A stretch of DNA of 64,000 nt from Streptomyces sp. CB02959 (lineage in GTDB: Bacteria > Actinomycetota > Actinomycetes > Streptomycetales > Streptomycetaceae), in assembly GCF_002803155.1 (NCBI RefSeq), contig NZ_NNBP01000001.1, forward strand, positions 310,001-374,000, in the 5' to 3' direction. Under the pieces are notes generated by a model, which was not told the DNA's origin, made no database searches, and worked only from the letters and a program-made list of their open reading frames with translations. The translations under genes and the position numbers were made by a program. Below, piece after piece: positions 27,413 through 34,988 of the stretch. Numbering within the stretch: the first letter of the stretch is position 1; the number at the start of each line of letters is the position of its first letter.

Positions 27413-28693
27413 TCAGTCCTCGATGGACACGTTCATGCCCGGGACGTGCAGGTTTCCGCCGAACTGACCCGCCTGGTCCAGCTTCACCTTGCTGAAGTAG
27501 GCGTACGGGACGTTGAGCGGCGGCGGGTGCTCCGGGTCGAAGACGATCGGGATCAGCCCGAAGAGGTTGCCCTGGAGCCGCTCGGTGTACAGCGTCACCT
27601 TGCCGCCGCGGATGGTGGACGTGGAGCCCGGCGTCGACCGCACGTGGTAGTGCTTGCCGGTCGCCGCATCGTCGACGATCTGGTGCAGGTCGCCGATGTC
27701 GATGCTGTCCGCGGTGAACTTCAGGGCCTGCTTGGTGTGGCCGCTCTGCGTCGTGACGTTGACGACGCCCTCGTAGTTCAGGCCGCGCAGGGTCAGCCCG
27801 CTGGACTCCAGGTGCCACGGGAGGTCCGGCAGGGTGACGGGCGTCTGCTCGTTCTTGCCCGCCTGCTTGTTCTCGACGACGCAGGGGTACCCCGGCTTGC
27901 CGCCGGCGTCCTTGCCGTCCAGGCCGCCGCCCGGCAGGGCGTTGTCGACCGTGCCGACGGCGCCGTGCACGGTGTCGTTGACCGCCTTCGACGGGTCCTT
28001 GAGCGCGTCGCCGACCGGCTTGGTGACCTCGTCCAGACCGGGCCCGGAGCCCTTCGACGACGAGCTCGACGGGTCCGGCGACGGCGACGGGGTCTTCGTC
28101 GCGGACGCGGACGGCGAGGGGCTCGGCGAGGCCGTCGGCTCCGGGGACTTCTTGTGCACGCCGAAGAGGCCGCCGAGCGCGTCGCCGATCCCGCCGAGCA
28201 GACCGCCGTCGTCCTTCTTCTCCGGCGAGGCGGAGGGCGACGGGGTCGCCGAGGCGGACGGATCCGCGGACGGCTTCGCGGCGCTCGCGTCCTTACCCGC
28301 CGAGGGCGACGGCGAGGGCGAGGCGGACGGATCCGCGGACGGCTTGCCGTCCTTGGCGGTGTCCTTGGCGTCTTTGGCGGTGTCCTTGCCGCCGGTGTCC
28401 TTGGTGTCCTTGGCCTTGGGGTCCTTGGCCTTGGCGTCCTGGCCGGACGTGTCCGGGACGGTGACACAGGGGCCGTTCCTGAAGGGGCTCTCGGGCGGCG
28501 CCGGCTTGGCGATCGCCATCTGGGGCGTCAGCCCCATGCCCATCAGGACGGCGGACGGCATCGCCGCGATGGCGATCGCCTTGCCCGCGGGCACGTGCAG
28601 GCGGGTCAGCAGCGGCTTTCTGGGTGCTGCGTGCCTCGGCCCGTTTCTCGCCCCGGCGGCTGCGGTCTCGTCCGGCAGCTCGTCACCCGGCAC
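27413..28693 (-). CDS. Membrane-anchored or secreted protein with Pro/Ser/Lys-rich linker
   Basis: A 426-residue protein of unknown function. A single hydrophobic segment at about residues 38-60 (AIAIAAMPSAVLMGMGL) looks like a signal anchor or signal peptide. Residues about 85-220 are low complexity, with KAKDTKDTGGKDTAKD and repeated PSADPSASPSPSPS strings typical of exposed cell-wall linkers. The C-terminal 170 residues are a conserved-looking globular domain (LPWHLESSGLTLRGLNYEGV ... GLIPIVFDPEHPPPLNVPY). GTG 28693 follows GGGAGG and overlaps the DUF6114 gene by 11 nt. I associate it with the DUF6230/DUF6114 neighbours as a three-gene surface module in streptomycetes; its role is unknown. 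Confidence 0.8.
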   Translation of the reverse strand: MPGDELPDETAAAGARNGPRHAAPRKPLLTRLHVPAGKAIAIAAMPSAVLMGMGLTPQMAIAKPAPPESPFRNGPCVTVPDTSGQDAKAKDPKAKDTKDTGGKDTAKDAKDTAKDGKPSADPSASPSPSPSAGKDASAAKPSADPSASATPSPSASPEKKDDGGLLGGIGDALGGLFGVHKKSPEPTASPSPSPSASATKTPSPSPDPSSSSSKGSGPGLDEVTKPVGDALKDPSKAVNDTVHGAVGTVDNALPGGGLDGKDAGGKPGYPCVVENKQAGKNEQTPVTLPDLPWHLESSGLTLRGLNYEGVVNVTTQSGHTKQALKFTADSIDIGDLHQIVDDAATGKHYHVRSTPGSTSTIRGGKVTLYTERLQGNLFGLIPIVFDPEHPPPLNVPYAYFSKVKLDQAGQFGGNLHVPGMNVSIED

Positions 28694-29243
28694 GGTGCCT
28701 CCCGTTCCTTCCGTTGGTCGGGCTCGTTCCTGACAAGTTGTCCAGTCCGTTGCCCAACCCGGGCCCACCGGCCGCCGGAGCGGGGTTGGTGGCGACCACC
28801 GGTCCGACGATGCGGTCCGGCTCGCCGGGCCCGTCCTCGCTCCGCACGGCCTTGCCCGGCGCCCAGGAGACGCCCAGCGCACCGCCGATCAGCCCCAGCA
28901 GGAAGCCGACCAGGAAGGCGCCGAAGTTCGAGACGACCAGGGAGACCAGCGCGAGCAGGATCGCCGCGACTCCGGCGAAGACCCGCGAGACCGGTTGGAA
29001 CCACATGGTCAGGCCGAGCACCACCAGCAGGACGCCGATGATCAGCGATCCGGCGCCGGCCGTGGTCGCCATGCGGACGGTGAGGGAACCGATGGTGAGG
29101 TTCGCGTAGGGGATGTACATGATCGGGACGCCCGCCAGGAGGGTCAGCAGGCCGCCCCAGAAGGGGCGTTGCCCGCGCCATTCCCGGAACGCGTGCCGCT
29201 TCCGGCCGAGGGTCTCGTTCAGCTGTGGTCGTTCTGCGCTCAT
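28683..29243 (-). CDS. DUF6114-family integral membrane protein
   Basis: A 186-residue protein with four hydrophobic segments between about residues 25 and 135 (PFWGGLLTLLAGVPIMYIPY, GSLIIGVLLVVLGLTMWF, FAGVAAILLALVSLVV, AFLVGFLLGLIGGALGV) and a polar Asn/Gly-rich C-terminal tail. I recognise the DUF6114 pattern from Streptomyces. ATG 29243 follows GGGAGG. It overlaps the next gene in the unit by 11 nt, indicating translational coupling. Function unknown. Confidence 0.85.
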   Translation of the reverse strand: MSAERPQLNETLGRKRHAFREWRGQRPFWGGLLTLLAGVPIMYIPYANLTIGSLTVRMATTAGAGSLIIGVLLVVLGLTMWFQPVSRVFAGVAAILLALVSLVVSNFGAFLVGFLLGLIGGALGVSWAPGKAVRSEDGPGEPDRIVGPVVATNPAPAAGGPGLGNGLDNLSGTSPTNGRNGRHRAG

Positions 29244-29476
29244 GCGCCAGCCTCCCTACGGTCGCCGGGCCCGCATCCGTGCCGCGCGTACCTGTCGATG
29301 ACGTTCCCCCAGCCTCCGGCCGGGGAGTCCCCCGTGCTCCAGTCACTCATGTCGTCCGGCTCCTCGGGACTGGCAGATCGGTGGTTCTGCGGGTACTTCC
29401 AGCGCTAGCCGGCGTACGGGCACGGGGAACGGCTCACGCCGTACAGCTCCAGCCCCGCACCCGCACGCTCAGTGCG

Positions 29477-30094
29477 TCAGTAGCACTCGCTCTTGCCCTT
29501 GGTGACGCTCATCTTGAGGCCACTGAGCTTGAAGGTGCCGGCCGTGGTGGCCCAGGCACGCTGCTTGACGCCGGTCAGCACGGCCGTGTCGGCCTCCTGG
29601 GCGAAGGAGCCGGGGTCGGCCTTGTCGCCCTTCTTGATGCCGGGGCCCTTGGACGTCGATCCCGCGGCAACACCGATGTTGATGTTGCTGAAGGTCGCGT
29701 CCGCGCTCAGCTGGTCCAGGTCGATGTAGAGGTTCTTGGCCTCCACCGGCGTGGCGCCACCGCCGGCCTGGAGCTTCATCGACACGTCGCCGAAGACCGG
29801 GACCGGCACGACGACGGACTGGCACAGGTTGCGGATCTTGGCGTTGGAGAACGCCGAGACCGCCACCGGGACGTTCTTGCCGTTCTTCTGGGCGTCGACC
29901 GCGCCGTACTGGACGAAGCCCTCGCCGTCCAGCCGGTCCGTGCTGACCTTGAACTGCTGGCCGGACACGCTGAACGACGCCGCAAGGGCACCCTGCGAAA
30001 GGGCGACACCGATCGCGGCGGTGGCCGCGACGCTCGGCACCATGACGACGGCGAACCGCTTCCATCTGGTCCCGCCACGAGTCAGGGACTCCAT
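29477..30094 (-). CDS. DUF6230-family secreted protein
   Basis: A 205-residue protein with a signal peptide or N-terminal membrane segment at about 14-38 (AVVMVPSVAATAAIGVALS) and a compact extracytoplasmic domain (SFSVSGQQFKVSTDRLDGEG, FVQYGAVD). This matches the DUF6230 family, which older annotation often called cholesterol esterase without evidence; no Ser-hydrolase motif is visible. ATG 30094 has an AAGGAGG site. It is the first gene of the minus-strand module, separated from DUF6114 by 233 nt in which I see no gene and no strong hairpin. Confidence 0.85.
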   Translation of the reverse strand: MESLTRGGTRWKRFAVVMVPSVAATAAIGVALSQGALAASFSVSGQQFKVSTDRLDGEGFVQYGAVDAQKNGKNVPVAVSAFSNAKIRNLCQSVVVPVPVFGDVSMKLQAGGGATPVEAKNLYIDLDQLSADATFSNINIGVAAGSTSKGPGIKKGDKADPGSFAQEADTAVLTGVKQRAWATTAGTFKLSGLKMSVTKGKSECY

Positions 30095-30795
30095 GACTTT
30101 CCTCCTTCTCGGACGTACATCTCCGGTACGCGCCGCCTCGGTTGGTGGCAGTCGTACCTGGGATGGGAGAAGTGCTACGTCCTCGGGAAGGAGAGCGCCC
30201 GTCTCGGAGGCGCAGTGCGTTTCCGAATACCGGCGTTCACCCCCGAGCGACAACCACTGGCCACGCTCCCGCGCAACCTCACCGGACAGGCTCTGCCGAA
30301 CGGCAAAGACCCCCCTGTCCAGGGCCGGCGCCACTGCCGCCGACCCACTCGGTGGGGACCCAAGTACCCCGCGGCGCCGACCGGATGCCGGGCTGCGGGA
30401 ATGGACCGAGCGTGGCCGATCGTCGTGCATTCCCGGCCGCCGCACAAGGCCCTCGTTACTTGCGGGTAACGGGCCGATAACCACGCCGCGACGCACAGAG
30501 ATCGACTAGGCACACAGCGTCGTCACTGACGATGACCAAACAACGGGCAATCCGGTGCAGAATCCGGCAAGTTGGCCGTCCGGACTTACTCCAAGTAACA
30601 GCGGCCACCTTTACCAAGTTTCGGTAAAGCGTGGCCGCTGTTCCGTTTGCCGGACGTGCCCGCGGGAGTCGCCGCGGGGCAGAACCGGGCAGGAGGGATA
30701 TCTGCCGGGAAAGCGCCGGAGCGAAGGGCAAGTCGGCGCGTAGCGCCGCCTTCTGCGGGGCGCGTGGAGGTCGGGTGACCGGCGGGCCGGCCGCC
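30095..30795. other. 701-base intergenic region with inverted repeats
   Basis: No credible gene. It should hold the promoter of the DUF6230 module (minus strand) in its first part. Visible structures: CGTTAC at 30454-30459 mirrored by GTAACG at 30466-30471; TCGTCA-C-TGACGA at 30520-30532; TTACT-CCA-AGTAA at 30586-30598; and the long hairpin at 30597-30642 ending the thioredoxin gene. The segment 30470-30640 is less GC-rich than the surroundings. Confidence 0.55.
30597..30642 (-). terminator. Terminator hairpin of the thioredoxin-TPR gene
   Basis: Arms 30597-30608 and 30631-30642 (12 bp perfect) continue into an inner 7-bp stem (30609-30615 with 30623-30629) with a 7-nt loop and one bulged base. 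It is about 155 nt beyond the stop at 30796 on the minus strand and is followed in that direction by ACTTGG rather than a T-run. Confidence 0.65.
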
Positions 30796-31764
30796 TCAGA
30801 ACAGGACGCGCGCCAGCGCGGTGCGCGCCTTCGTCACCCGGGGGTCGTCCGTGCCGATGACGTCGAACAGCTCCAGCAGCCGCACCCGCGCGGCCTCCCG
30901 GTCCTCACCGGCCGTCCGCTGCACGGCGTCGACCAGCCGGCCGAAGGCGTCCTCGACGTGGCCGCCCACCAGGTCCAGGTCCGCGGCCCTGATCTGCGCC
31001 GGGACGTCGGCCGGACGCTCCGCGGCCTCCTGCCGCACCACCTGCGGGTCCAGGTCCTGTACCCGCTGGAGGAGTTCGGCCTGGGCCAGCCCGAGCTTGG
31101 CCTCCGGGTTGGTCGGGTCGTCGGCGAGGACGTTCCGGTAGGCCTGGATGGCGCCGCCGAGGTCACCGGCGTCCAGCGCGTCGGCCGCCGCGGTCAGCGC
31201 CGCGTCGTACGGTCCGACCGGCGCCGGCGCCGCGGCCTCGGTCGACTCGGCCGCCGCCGGGTCGACCGGCGCGCCCACGATGCCGAACTGCTGCTCGGCG
31301 ACCTGCACCAGCTGGTCGAGCACCTGGCGGAGCTGCGCCTCGGGGACGGCCCCCTGGAAGAGCGGGATCGGCTGGCCCGCGACCACCGCGAACACCGCCG
31401 GGATGCCCTGCACCCCGAACTGCTGGAACAGCATCTGGTTGCCGTCGACGTCGATCTTGGCGAGGACGAACTTGCCGGCGTACTCCGCCGCGAGGTTCTC
31501 CAGCAGCGGCCCGAGCTGCTTGCACGGCTCGCACCACTCGGCCCAGAAGTCGATGACGACCGGGACCTCGGTGGACCGCTGGAGGACGTCCTCCTGGAAC
31601 CCCGCCTCGTCGACGTCGAACACCAGGCGGGTGGCGCCGGCCGGCGCCGCGCCCGTGCGGGCGGCCTCGGCGCGTGCCTGCTCGGCCTTCTGCTTCGCTT
31701 CCCCGGCCGCCTTCACCGCGGCGAGGTCGACGACTCCACTCATGGACATGTTGCGTGGCTGCAT
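30796..31764 (-). CDS. Thioredoxin-TPR protein (YbbN/CnoX-like co-chaperone)
   Basis: A 322-residue cytoplasmic protein: a charged N-terminal extension (about 1-45), a thioredoxin domain (about 46-150) with the active site WCEPC at residues 77-81, and TPR-like helices from about 180 to the end (GDLGGAIQAYRNVLADDPTN, HVEDAFGRLVDAVQ). Fusion of thioredoxin to TPRs is the architecture of YbbN/CnoX, a protein-holding chaperone. Both Cys are retained here, so redox activity is possible. ATG 31764 has a GGGAGGA site; downstream Mets at residues 6 and 8 are alternatives. It stands alone, divergent from a TetR gene. Confidence 0.9.
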   Translation of the reverse strand: MQPRNMSMSGVVDLAAVKAAGEAKQKAEQARAEAARTGAAPAGATRLVFDVDEAGFQEDVLQRSTEVPVVIDFWAEWCEPCKQLGPLLENLAAEYAGKFVLAKIDVDGNQMLFQQFGVQGIPAVFAVVAGQPIPLFQGAVPEAQLRQVLDQLVQVAEQQFGIVGAPVDPAAAESTEAAAPAPVGPYDAALTAAADALDAGDLGGAIQAYRNVLADDPTNPEAKLGLAQAELLQRVQDLDPQVVRQEAAERPADVPAQIRAADLDLVGGHVEDAFGRLVDAVQRTAGEDREAARVRLLELFDVIGTDDPRVTKARTALARVLF

Positions 31765-32080
31765 GGGTCCATCCTCCCCCCTGAGCGGCCGGTTCCGGAA
31801 AGCGATCCGGAAAGCGGGCCCGCTCCTCGCCGGTACACCCCGCCGGAATGCGGTGCGCCCCGGGGATCCGGTGCCCGATCTGCGGCCCCGAAGGGCCTTG
31901 TGCGCGGCCGTGGGTCCCCACCCACGGCCAGTGGCTGTCACTCTTTCGCTACGGGTCGTAGCGTAACTCGGGGCCGCCCCCGCCCGGCAACCGCTTCCCG
32001 CCGGTCGCCGGGTGATCTCCCTCACGGCCCGCGCCGCACGACCGGCGCTCGATCCCCTACCGGCCGGTATGGTCGCCGGC
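31765..32080. other. Divergent intergenic region, thioredoxin-TPR / TetR
   Basis: No gene is evident. Two symmetric elements are seen: CGCTAC-GGGTC-GTAGCG at 31947-31963, flanked by TTT and TAA, and the 12-bp palindrome TACCGGCCGGTA at 32058-32069 just before the TetR start. Either could be an operator. Promoters for both genes are expected here but cannot be placed firmly. Confidence 0.5.
32058..32069. promoter_or_regulatory. 12-bp palindrome at the TetR gene start (possible operator)
   Basis: TACCGGCCGGTA is a perfect palindrome ending on the A of an in-frame ATG (32069) and 11 nt before the preferred ATG (32081). TetR proteins commonly repress their own gene through such sites, so autoregulation is a reasonable inference. 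In this GC-rich background a 12-bp palindrome is suggestive only. Confidence 0.35.
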
Positions 32081-32719
32081 ATGCACGACTCCGCCCGCCC
32101 CCCGAAAGGCCGCCCGGGCCGCCCCCGCAGCGCCGAGACCGATCACGCGATCCTCGACGCCACCCGCGCCGCGCTGGTCGACGTGGGCTGGGGCGGGCTC
32201 ACCATGGGCGAGGTCGCCACCCGCGCCGGGGTCGCCAAGACCACCCTCTACCGCCGCTGGGCCGGCAAGAGCGAACTGGTCGTGGACGCCGTCGCGGTCC
32301 TCTTCGACGAGTTGGAACTCCCCGACCGGGGCTGCCTGAAGTCCGACATCGAGGGCGTGGTGCTCCAGTTCGGCGCGCTGCTGGCCCGGCCCGAGACCAA
32401 GACCGCGCTGATGGCGGTGGTCGCCGAGTCCACCACCGACGACGCGCTGCGCGAGCGGATCCGCTCGGCGATCGTCGAGCGGCAGAAGCGGCTGGTGCTG
32501 CTGGGCCGGTCGCGGGCGCAGGAGCGCGGCGAACTCCCGCCGGACGCCGGCGGACCCGAGGGCGAACGGGCCGCCGAGCGCACCGTGGGACTGATCTTCG
32601 ACGTGATCGCCGGGGCCGTGGTGCACCGGCTGCTGGTGAGCGCGGAGCCGGTGGACACCGGCTGGGCCCGGCAGTTCACCACCCTGCTGCTGGCGGGCCT
32701 GGCCGGGCTGGAGCAGTAG
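32081..32719 (+). CDS. TetR/AcrR-family transcriptional regulator
   Basis: A 212-residue regulator. The N-terminal DNA-binding domain is clear: AILDATRAALVDVGWGGLTM and VATRAGVAKTTLYRRWAGKS (helix-turn-helix with the TLYRRW recognition helix). The C-terminal ligand-binding half shows LIFDVIAGAVVHRLLVSAEPVD, seen in TetR_C-type proteins. Starts at 32081 or 32069 (4 residues longer) are both possible. Its target is unknown; the dehydratase/MurG-like block that converges on it is one candidate, the divergent thioredoxin gene another. Confidence 0.9.
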   Translation: MHDSARPPKGRPGRPRSAETDHAILDATRAALVDVGWGGLTMGEVATRAGVAKTTLYRRWAGKSELVVDAVAVLFDELELPDRGCLKSDIEGVVLQFGALLARPETKTALMAVVAESTTDDALRERIRSAIVERQKRLVLLGRSRAQERGELPPDAGGPEGERAAERTVGLIFDVIAGAVVHRLLVSAEPVDTGWARQFTTLLLAGLAGLEQ

Positions 32720-32749
32720 CCCCGCACCGGCCCGGCCCCGGCCCGCGCC

Positions 32750-33763
32750 TCACACCTGGTACCGCTCCGCCCGGAACAGGTGCAGGTGGTCGGCCACCCA
32801 CTGGGAGGTCCGCGCCAGCCCCTCCTTGAGGGTGACCTCCGGCTGCCACGAAGCCCACTCCCGGGCCCGGGAGTTGTCCGACAGCAGCCGCTCCACCTCG
32901 CTGCCGGAGGGCCGCAGCCGCTCGGTGTCCACCACCACCTCCGCATCCCGCCCGGAGGCCGCGATCAGCGCCTCGGCCAGCGCCCCGATGGTGATCTCCC
33001 GGCCGCTGCCGAGGTTGACGACCTGCCCCACCGCCCGGTCGCAGTCGGCCAGCGCCAGGAACCCGGCCGCGGTGTCGGTGACGAAGGTGAAGTCCCGGGT
33101 CGGGGTGAGCGAACCGAGCTTGATCTGCCGGGCGCCGGCGTGCAGTTGGGCCAGGATCGTCGGGATCACCGCGCGGGCCGACTGCCGGGGACCGTAGGTG
33201 TTGAAGGGCCGCACCACCGTCACCGGCAGTTCGAAGGCGTGCCAGTGCGACAGCGCCATCATGTCCGCGCCGATCTTCGAGGCGGAGTACGGCGACTGCG
33301 GCTGGAGCGGGTGGTCCTCGCCGATCGGCGCGGTCCGCGCGGTCCCGTAGACCTCGCTGGTGGAGGTGTGCACCATCCGCCGCACCCCGTGCCGGCGGCA
33401 CGCCTCCGCCACGTTCTCGGTGCCCACCACATTGGTCTGCACGTAGGCGCCCGGCGAGTCGTAGCTGTACGGGATGCCGATCAGCGCGGCCAGGTGGAAG
33501 ACGGTGTCGCAGCCGGCGACGGCGTCCATCACCCGGCCGGCGTCCCGGACGTCGCCGGCGAGCATCTCGACCGGGCCGCCCGGCACCAGGTAGCGGGCCA
33601 GGTTCCCCTTCTCCGCGTACGGCTTGTAGTGGACGAAGGCGCGCACCTCGGCGCCCGCCTCGACCAGCAGGTCCACCAGGGTCGACCCGATGAACCCCTC
33701 GGCCCCGGTGACCAGGACCTTCCGTCCGGCCCACGACCGGGACGCGGTGCTGCTCGTGCTCAT
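32750..33763 (-). CDS. NAD-dependent sugar-nucleotide dehydratase/epimerase (LegB-like SDR)
   Basis: A 337-residue extended short-chain dehydrogenase. The Rossmann motif TGAEGFIGS (about residues 20-28), the catalytic Ser in TSTSEVYGT and the YSASK Tyr/Lys pair are intact. The stretches FHLAALIGIPYSYDSPGAYV, SPYSASKIGAD and TYGPRQSARAVIPTI resemble NAD-dependent UDP-HexNAc 4,6-dehydratases of the LegB type. Expected reaction: oxidation-elimination-reduction of a nucleotide sugar to a 4-keto-6-deoxy form; the substrate is not known. ATG 33763 overlaps the stop of the MurG-like gene (ATGA), so the two are translationally coupled and probably act in one pathway. Confidence 0.85.
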   Translation of the reverse strand: MSTSSTASRSWAGRKVLVTGAEGFIGSTLVDLLVEAGAEVRAFVHYKPYAEKGNLARYLVPGGPVEMLAGDVRDAGRVMDAVAGCDTVFHLAALIGIPYSYDSPGAYVQTNVVGTENVAEACRRHGVRRMVHTSTSEVYGTARTAPIGEDHPLQPQSPYSASKIGADMMALSHWHAFELPVTVVRPFNTYGPRQSARAVIPTILAQLHAGARQIKLGSLTPTRDFTFVTDTAAGFLALADCDRAVGQVVNLGSGREITIGALAEALIAASGRDAEVVVDTERLRPSGSEVERLLSDNSRAREWASWQPEVTLKEGLARTSQWVADHLHLFRAERYQV

Positions 33764-34926
33764 GCTGACTCCTTCTGGGTGGTGACGAGGTGGTGGGAGT
33801 GAGGGTGGCCGGCCAGCGCCAGGGTCCGGGCGGCCAGCAGGTCGGCGGCCCGGTCGTGCGTCCCGGGGTCGGCCGCCGCGCCCATCGCGGCCAGCCGGGC
33901 CGGATCGGCCAGCAGCGGGGTGAGAAGCGCGTCCAGCCGTTCGGCGGTGACCTCCCCGTCGGGCAGCAGCAGCGCCGCCCCGGCGTCGGAGAGCACCCGG
34001 GCGTTGTGCGTCTGGTGGTCGCCGGGCGCGTGCGGGTACGGGACCAGGACGGCCGGCATGCCGATGGTGGCCAGTTCGGCGACGGTCGCCGAGCCGGCCC
34101 GGCACAGCACCAGGTCGGCCGCCGCGTACGCCAGGTCCATCCGGTCCAGGTACGGCACCGCCGTGGCGACCGCGGCCCCGCCGTTGGCCTCCAGGGCGGC
34201 CCGGGTGGCGTCCAGTGCCGCCGGCCCGGTTTTGATCAGCAGCCGCAGACCGGTCCGGGTCAGGTAGCGGCCCGCGAGGCCGACGGTGGCCTCGGTGAGC
34301 CGGGCGGCGCCCAGGCTGCCTCCGTTGACCAGCAGCAGCCGCGCCTCCTCCGGGATCCCCAGGGCCCGGCGGGCGGCTGTCCGCAGGGCCGCCCGGTCCA
34401 GCGCGGCCAGCGGCCCGGACAGCGGCATCCCCACCGTCTCGGCCCGCTCGCCGCCCGCCAGGTGGGGGCGGCTGCGGTCGAAGGCCAGGGCGATGTGCGG
34501 GGTGAGCCGGGCGGCGAACTTGTTGGCCCGGCCGGGCACCGCGTTGGATTCGTGGATCAGGCTGGGCAGCCCGGCCATCCGGGCCCCGACGATCACCGGG
34601 GCGCTGGGGTAGCCGCCCATTCCGACGGCGACCTGGGCGCCCTGGTCCCGCAGGATCGCCCGGCACTGGGCGCCCGAGCGCAGCAGCGCGGCCGGCAGCA
34701 GGTAGCGCCGGGCGCCCAGCGCCGGGTCGAAGGGGATCATGTCGACGGTGTGCAGCCGGTAGCCGGCCTGCGGGATCAGCCGCGTCTCCAGTCCGCGGTC
34801 GGTCCCCACGAAGGAGATCACCGCGTCCGGTACGGCCCGACGCAGCGCGTCGGCGAGGGCGAGTCCGGGATAGATGTGGCCGCCGGTGCCGCCCGCACCG
34901 ATCACGACCGAGAGTGGTGTGCGCAT
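33760..34926 (-). CDS. MurG-like UDP-sugar:lipid-linked acceptor glycosyltransferase (paralog)
   Basis: A 388-residue GT28 protein. MurG landmarks present: GAGGTGGHIYPGLALADAL (N-terminal glycine loop with the His), GMGGYPSAP, IHESNAVPGRANK, VNGGSLGAARL and CRAGSATVAELATIGMPAVL with DHQTHNA. Differences from housekeeping MurG as I know it: the usual GxPxR segment reads GMPLSGPL (Arg to Ser) and GGSQGA reads GGSLGA (Gln to Leu). No dcw-cluster genes surround it, so it is unlikely to be the essential MurG. It is coupled to a sugar dehydratase and divergent from a two-component system, which suggests an inducible alternative lipid-linked saccharide. ATG 34926 is likely; GTG 34935 is an alternative. 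Confidence 0.85.
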   Translation of the reverse strand: MRTPLSVVIGAGGTGGHIYPGLALADALRRAVPDAVISFVGTDRGLETRLIPQAGYRLHTVDMIPFDPALGARRYLLPAALLRSGAQCRAILRDQGAQVAVGMGGYPSAPVIVGARMAGLPSLIHESNAVPGRANKFAARLTPHIALAFDRSRPHLAGGERAETVGMPLSGPLAALDRAALRTAARRALGIPEEARLLLVNGGSLGAARLTEATVGLAGRYLTRTGLRLLIKTGPAALDATRAALEANGGAAVATAVPYLDRMDLAYAAADLVLCRAGSATVAELATIGMPAVLVPYPHAPGDHQTHNARVLSDAGAALLLPDGEVTAERLDALLTPLLADPARLAAMGAAADPGTHDRAADLLAARTLALAGHPHSHHLVTTQKESA

Positions 34927-34952
34927 GGCCGCCACGCTCGTCCGCCGCCTTA

Positions 34953-34962
34953 AGAACGTTCT
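34953..34962. promoter_or_regulatory. Palindrome in the 62-bp divergent control region
   Basis: AGAACGTTCT is a perfect 10-bp palindrome midway between the divergent starts at 34926 and 34989. The surrounding CTTAAGAACGTTCTAAGACG also reads as two direct repeats (TTAAGAACG and TTCTAAGACG) about 10 bp apart, the usual site layout for OmpR-family regulators. It is the most A+T-rich spot in the local sequence and likely serves both promoters. Confidence 0.5.
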
Positions 34963-34988
34963 AAGACGCCGTTTGGGAGCCTTGGTCC

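Noticed and set aside
29477..30094. Annotation as cholesterol esterase
   Set aside because: No hydrolase motif (GxSxG or catalytic triad context) is visible; it fits DUF6230.
33760..34926. Housekeeping murG
   Set aside because: No division/cell-wall cluster around it, altered donor-site residues and coupling to a sugar dehydratase point to a paralog.
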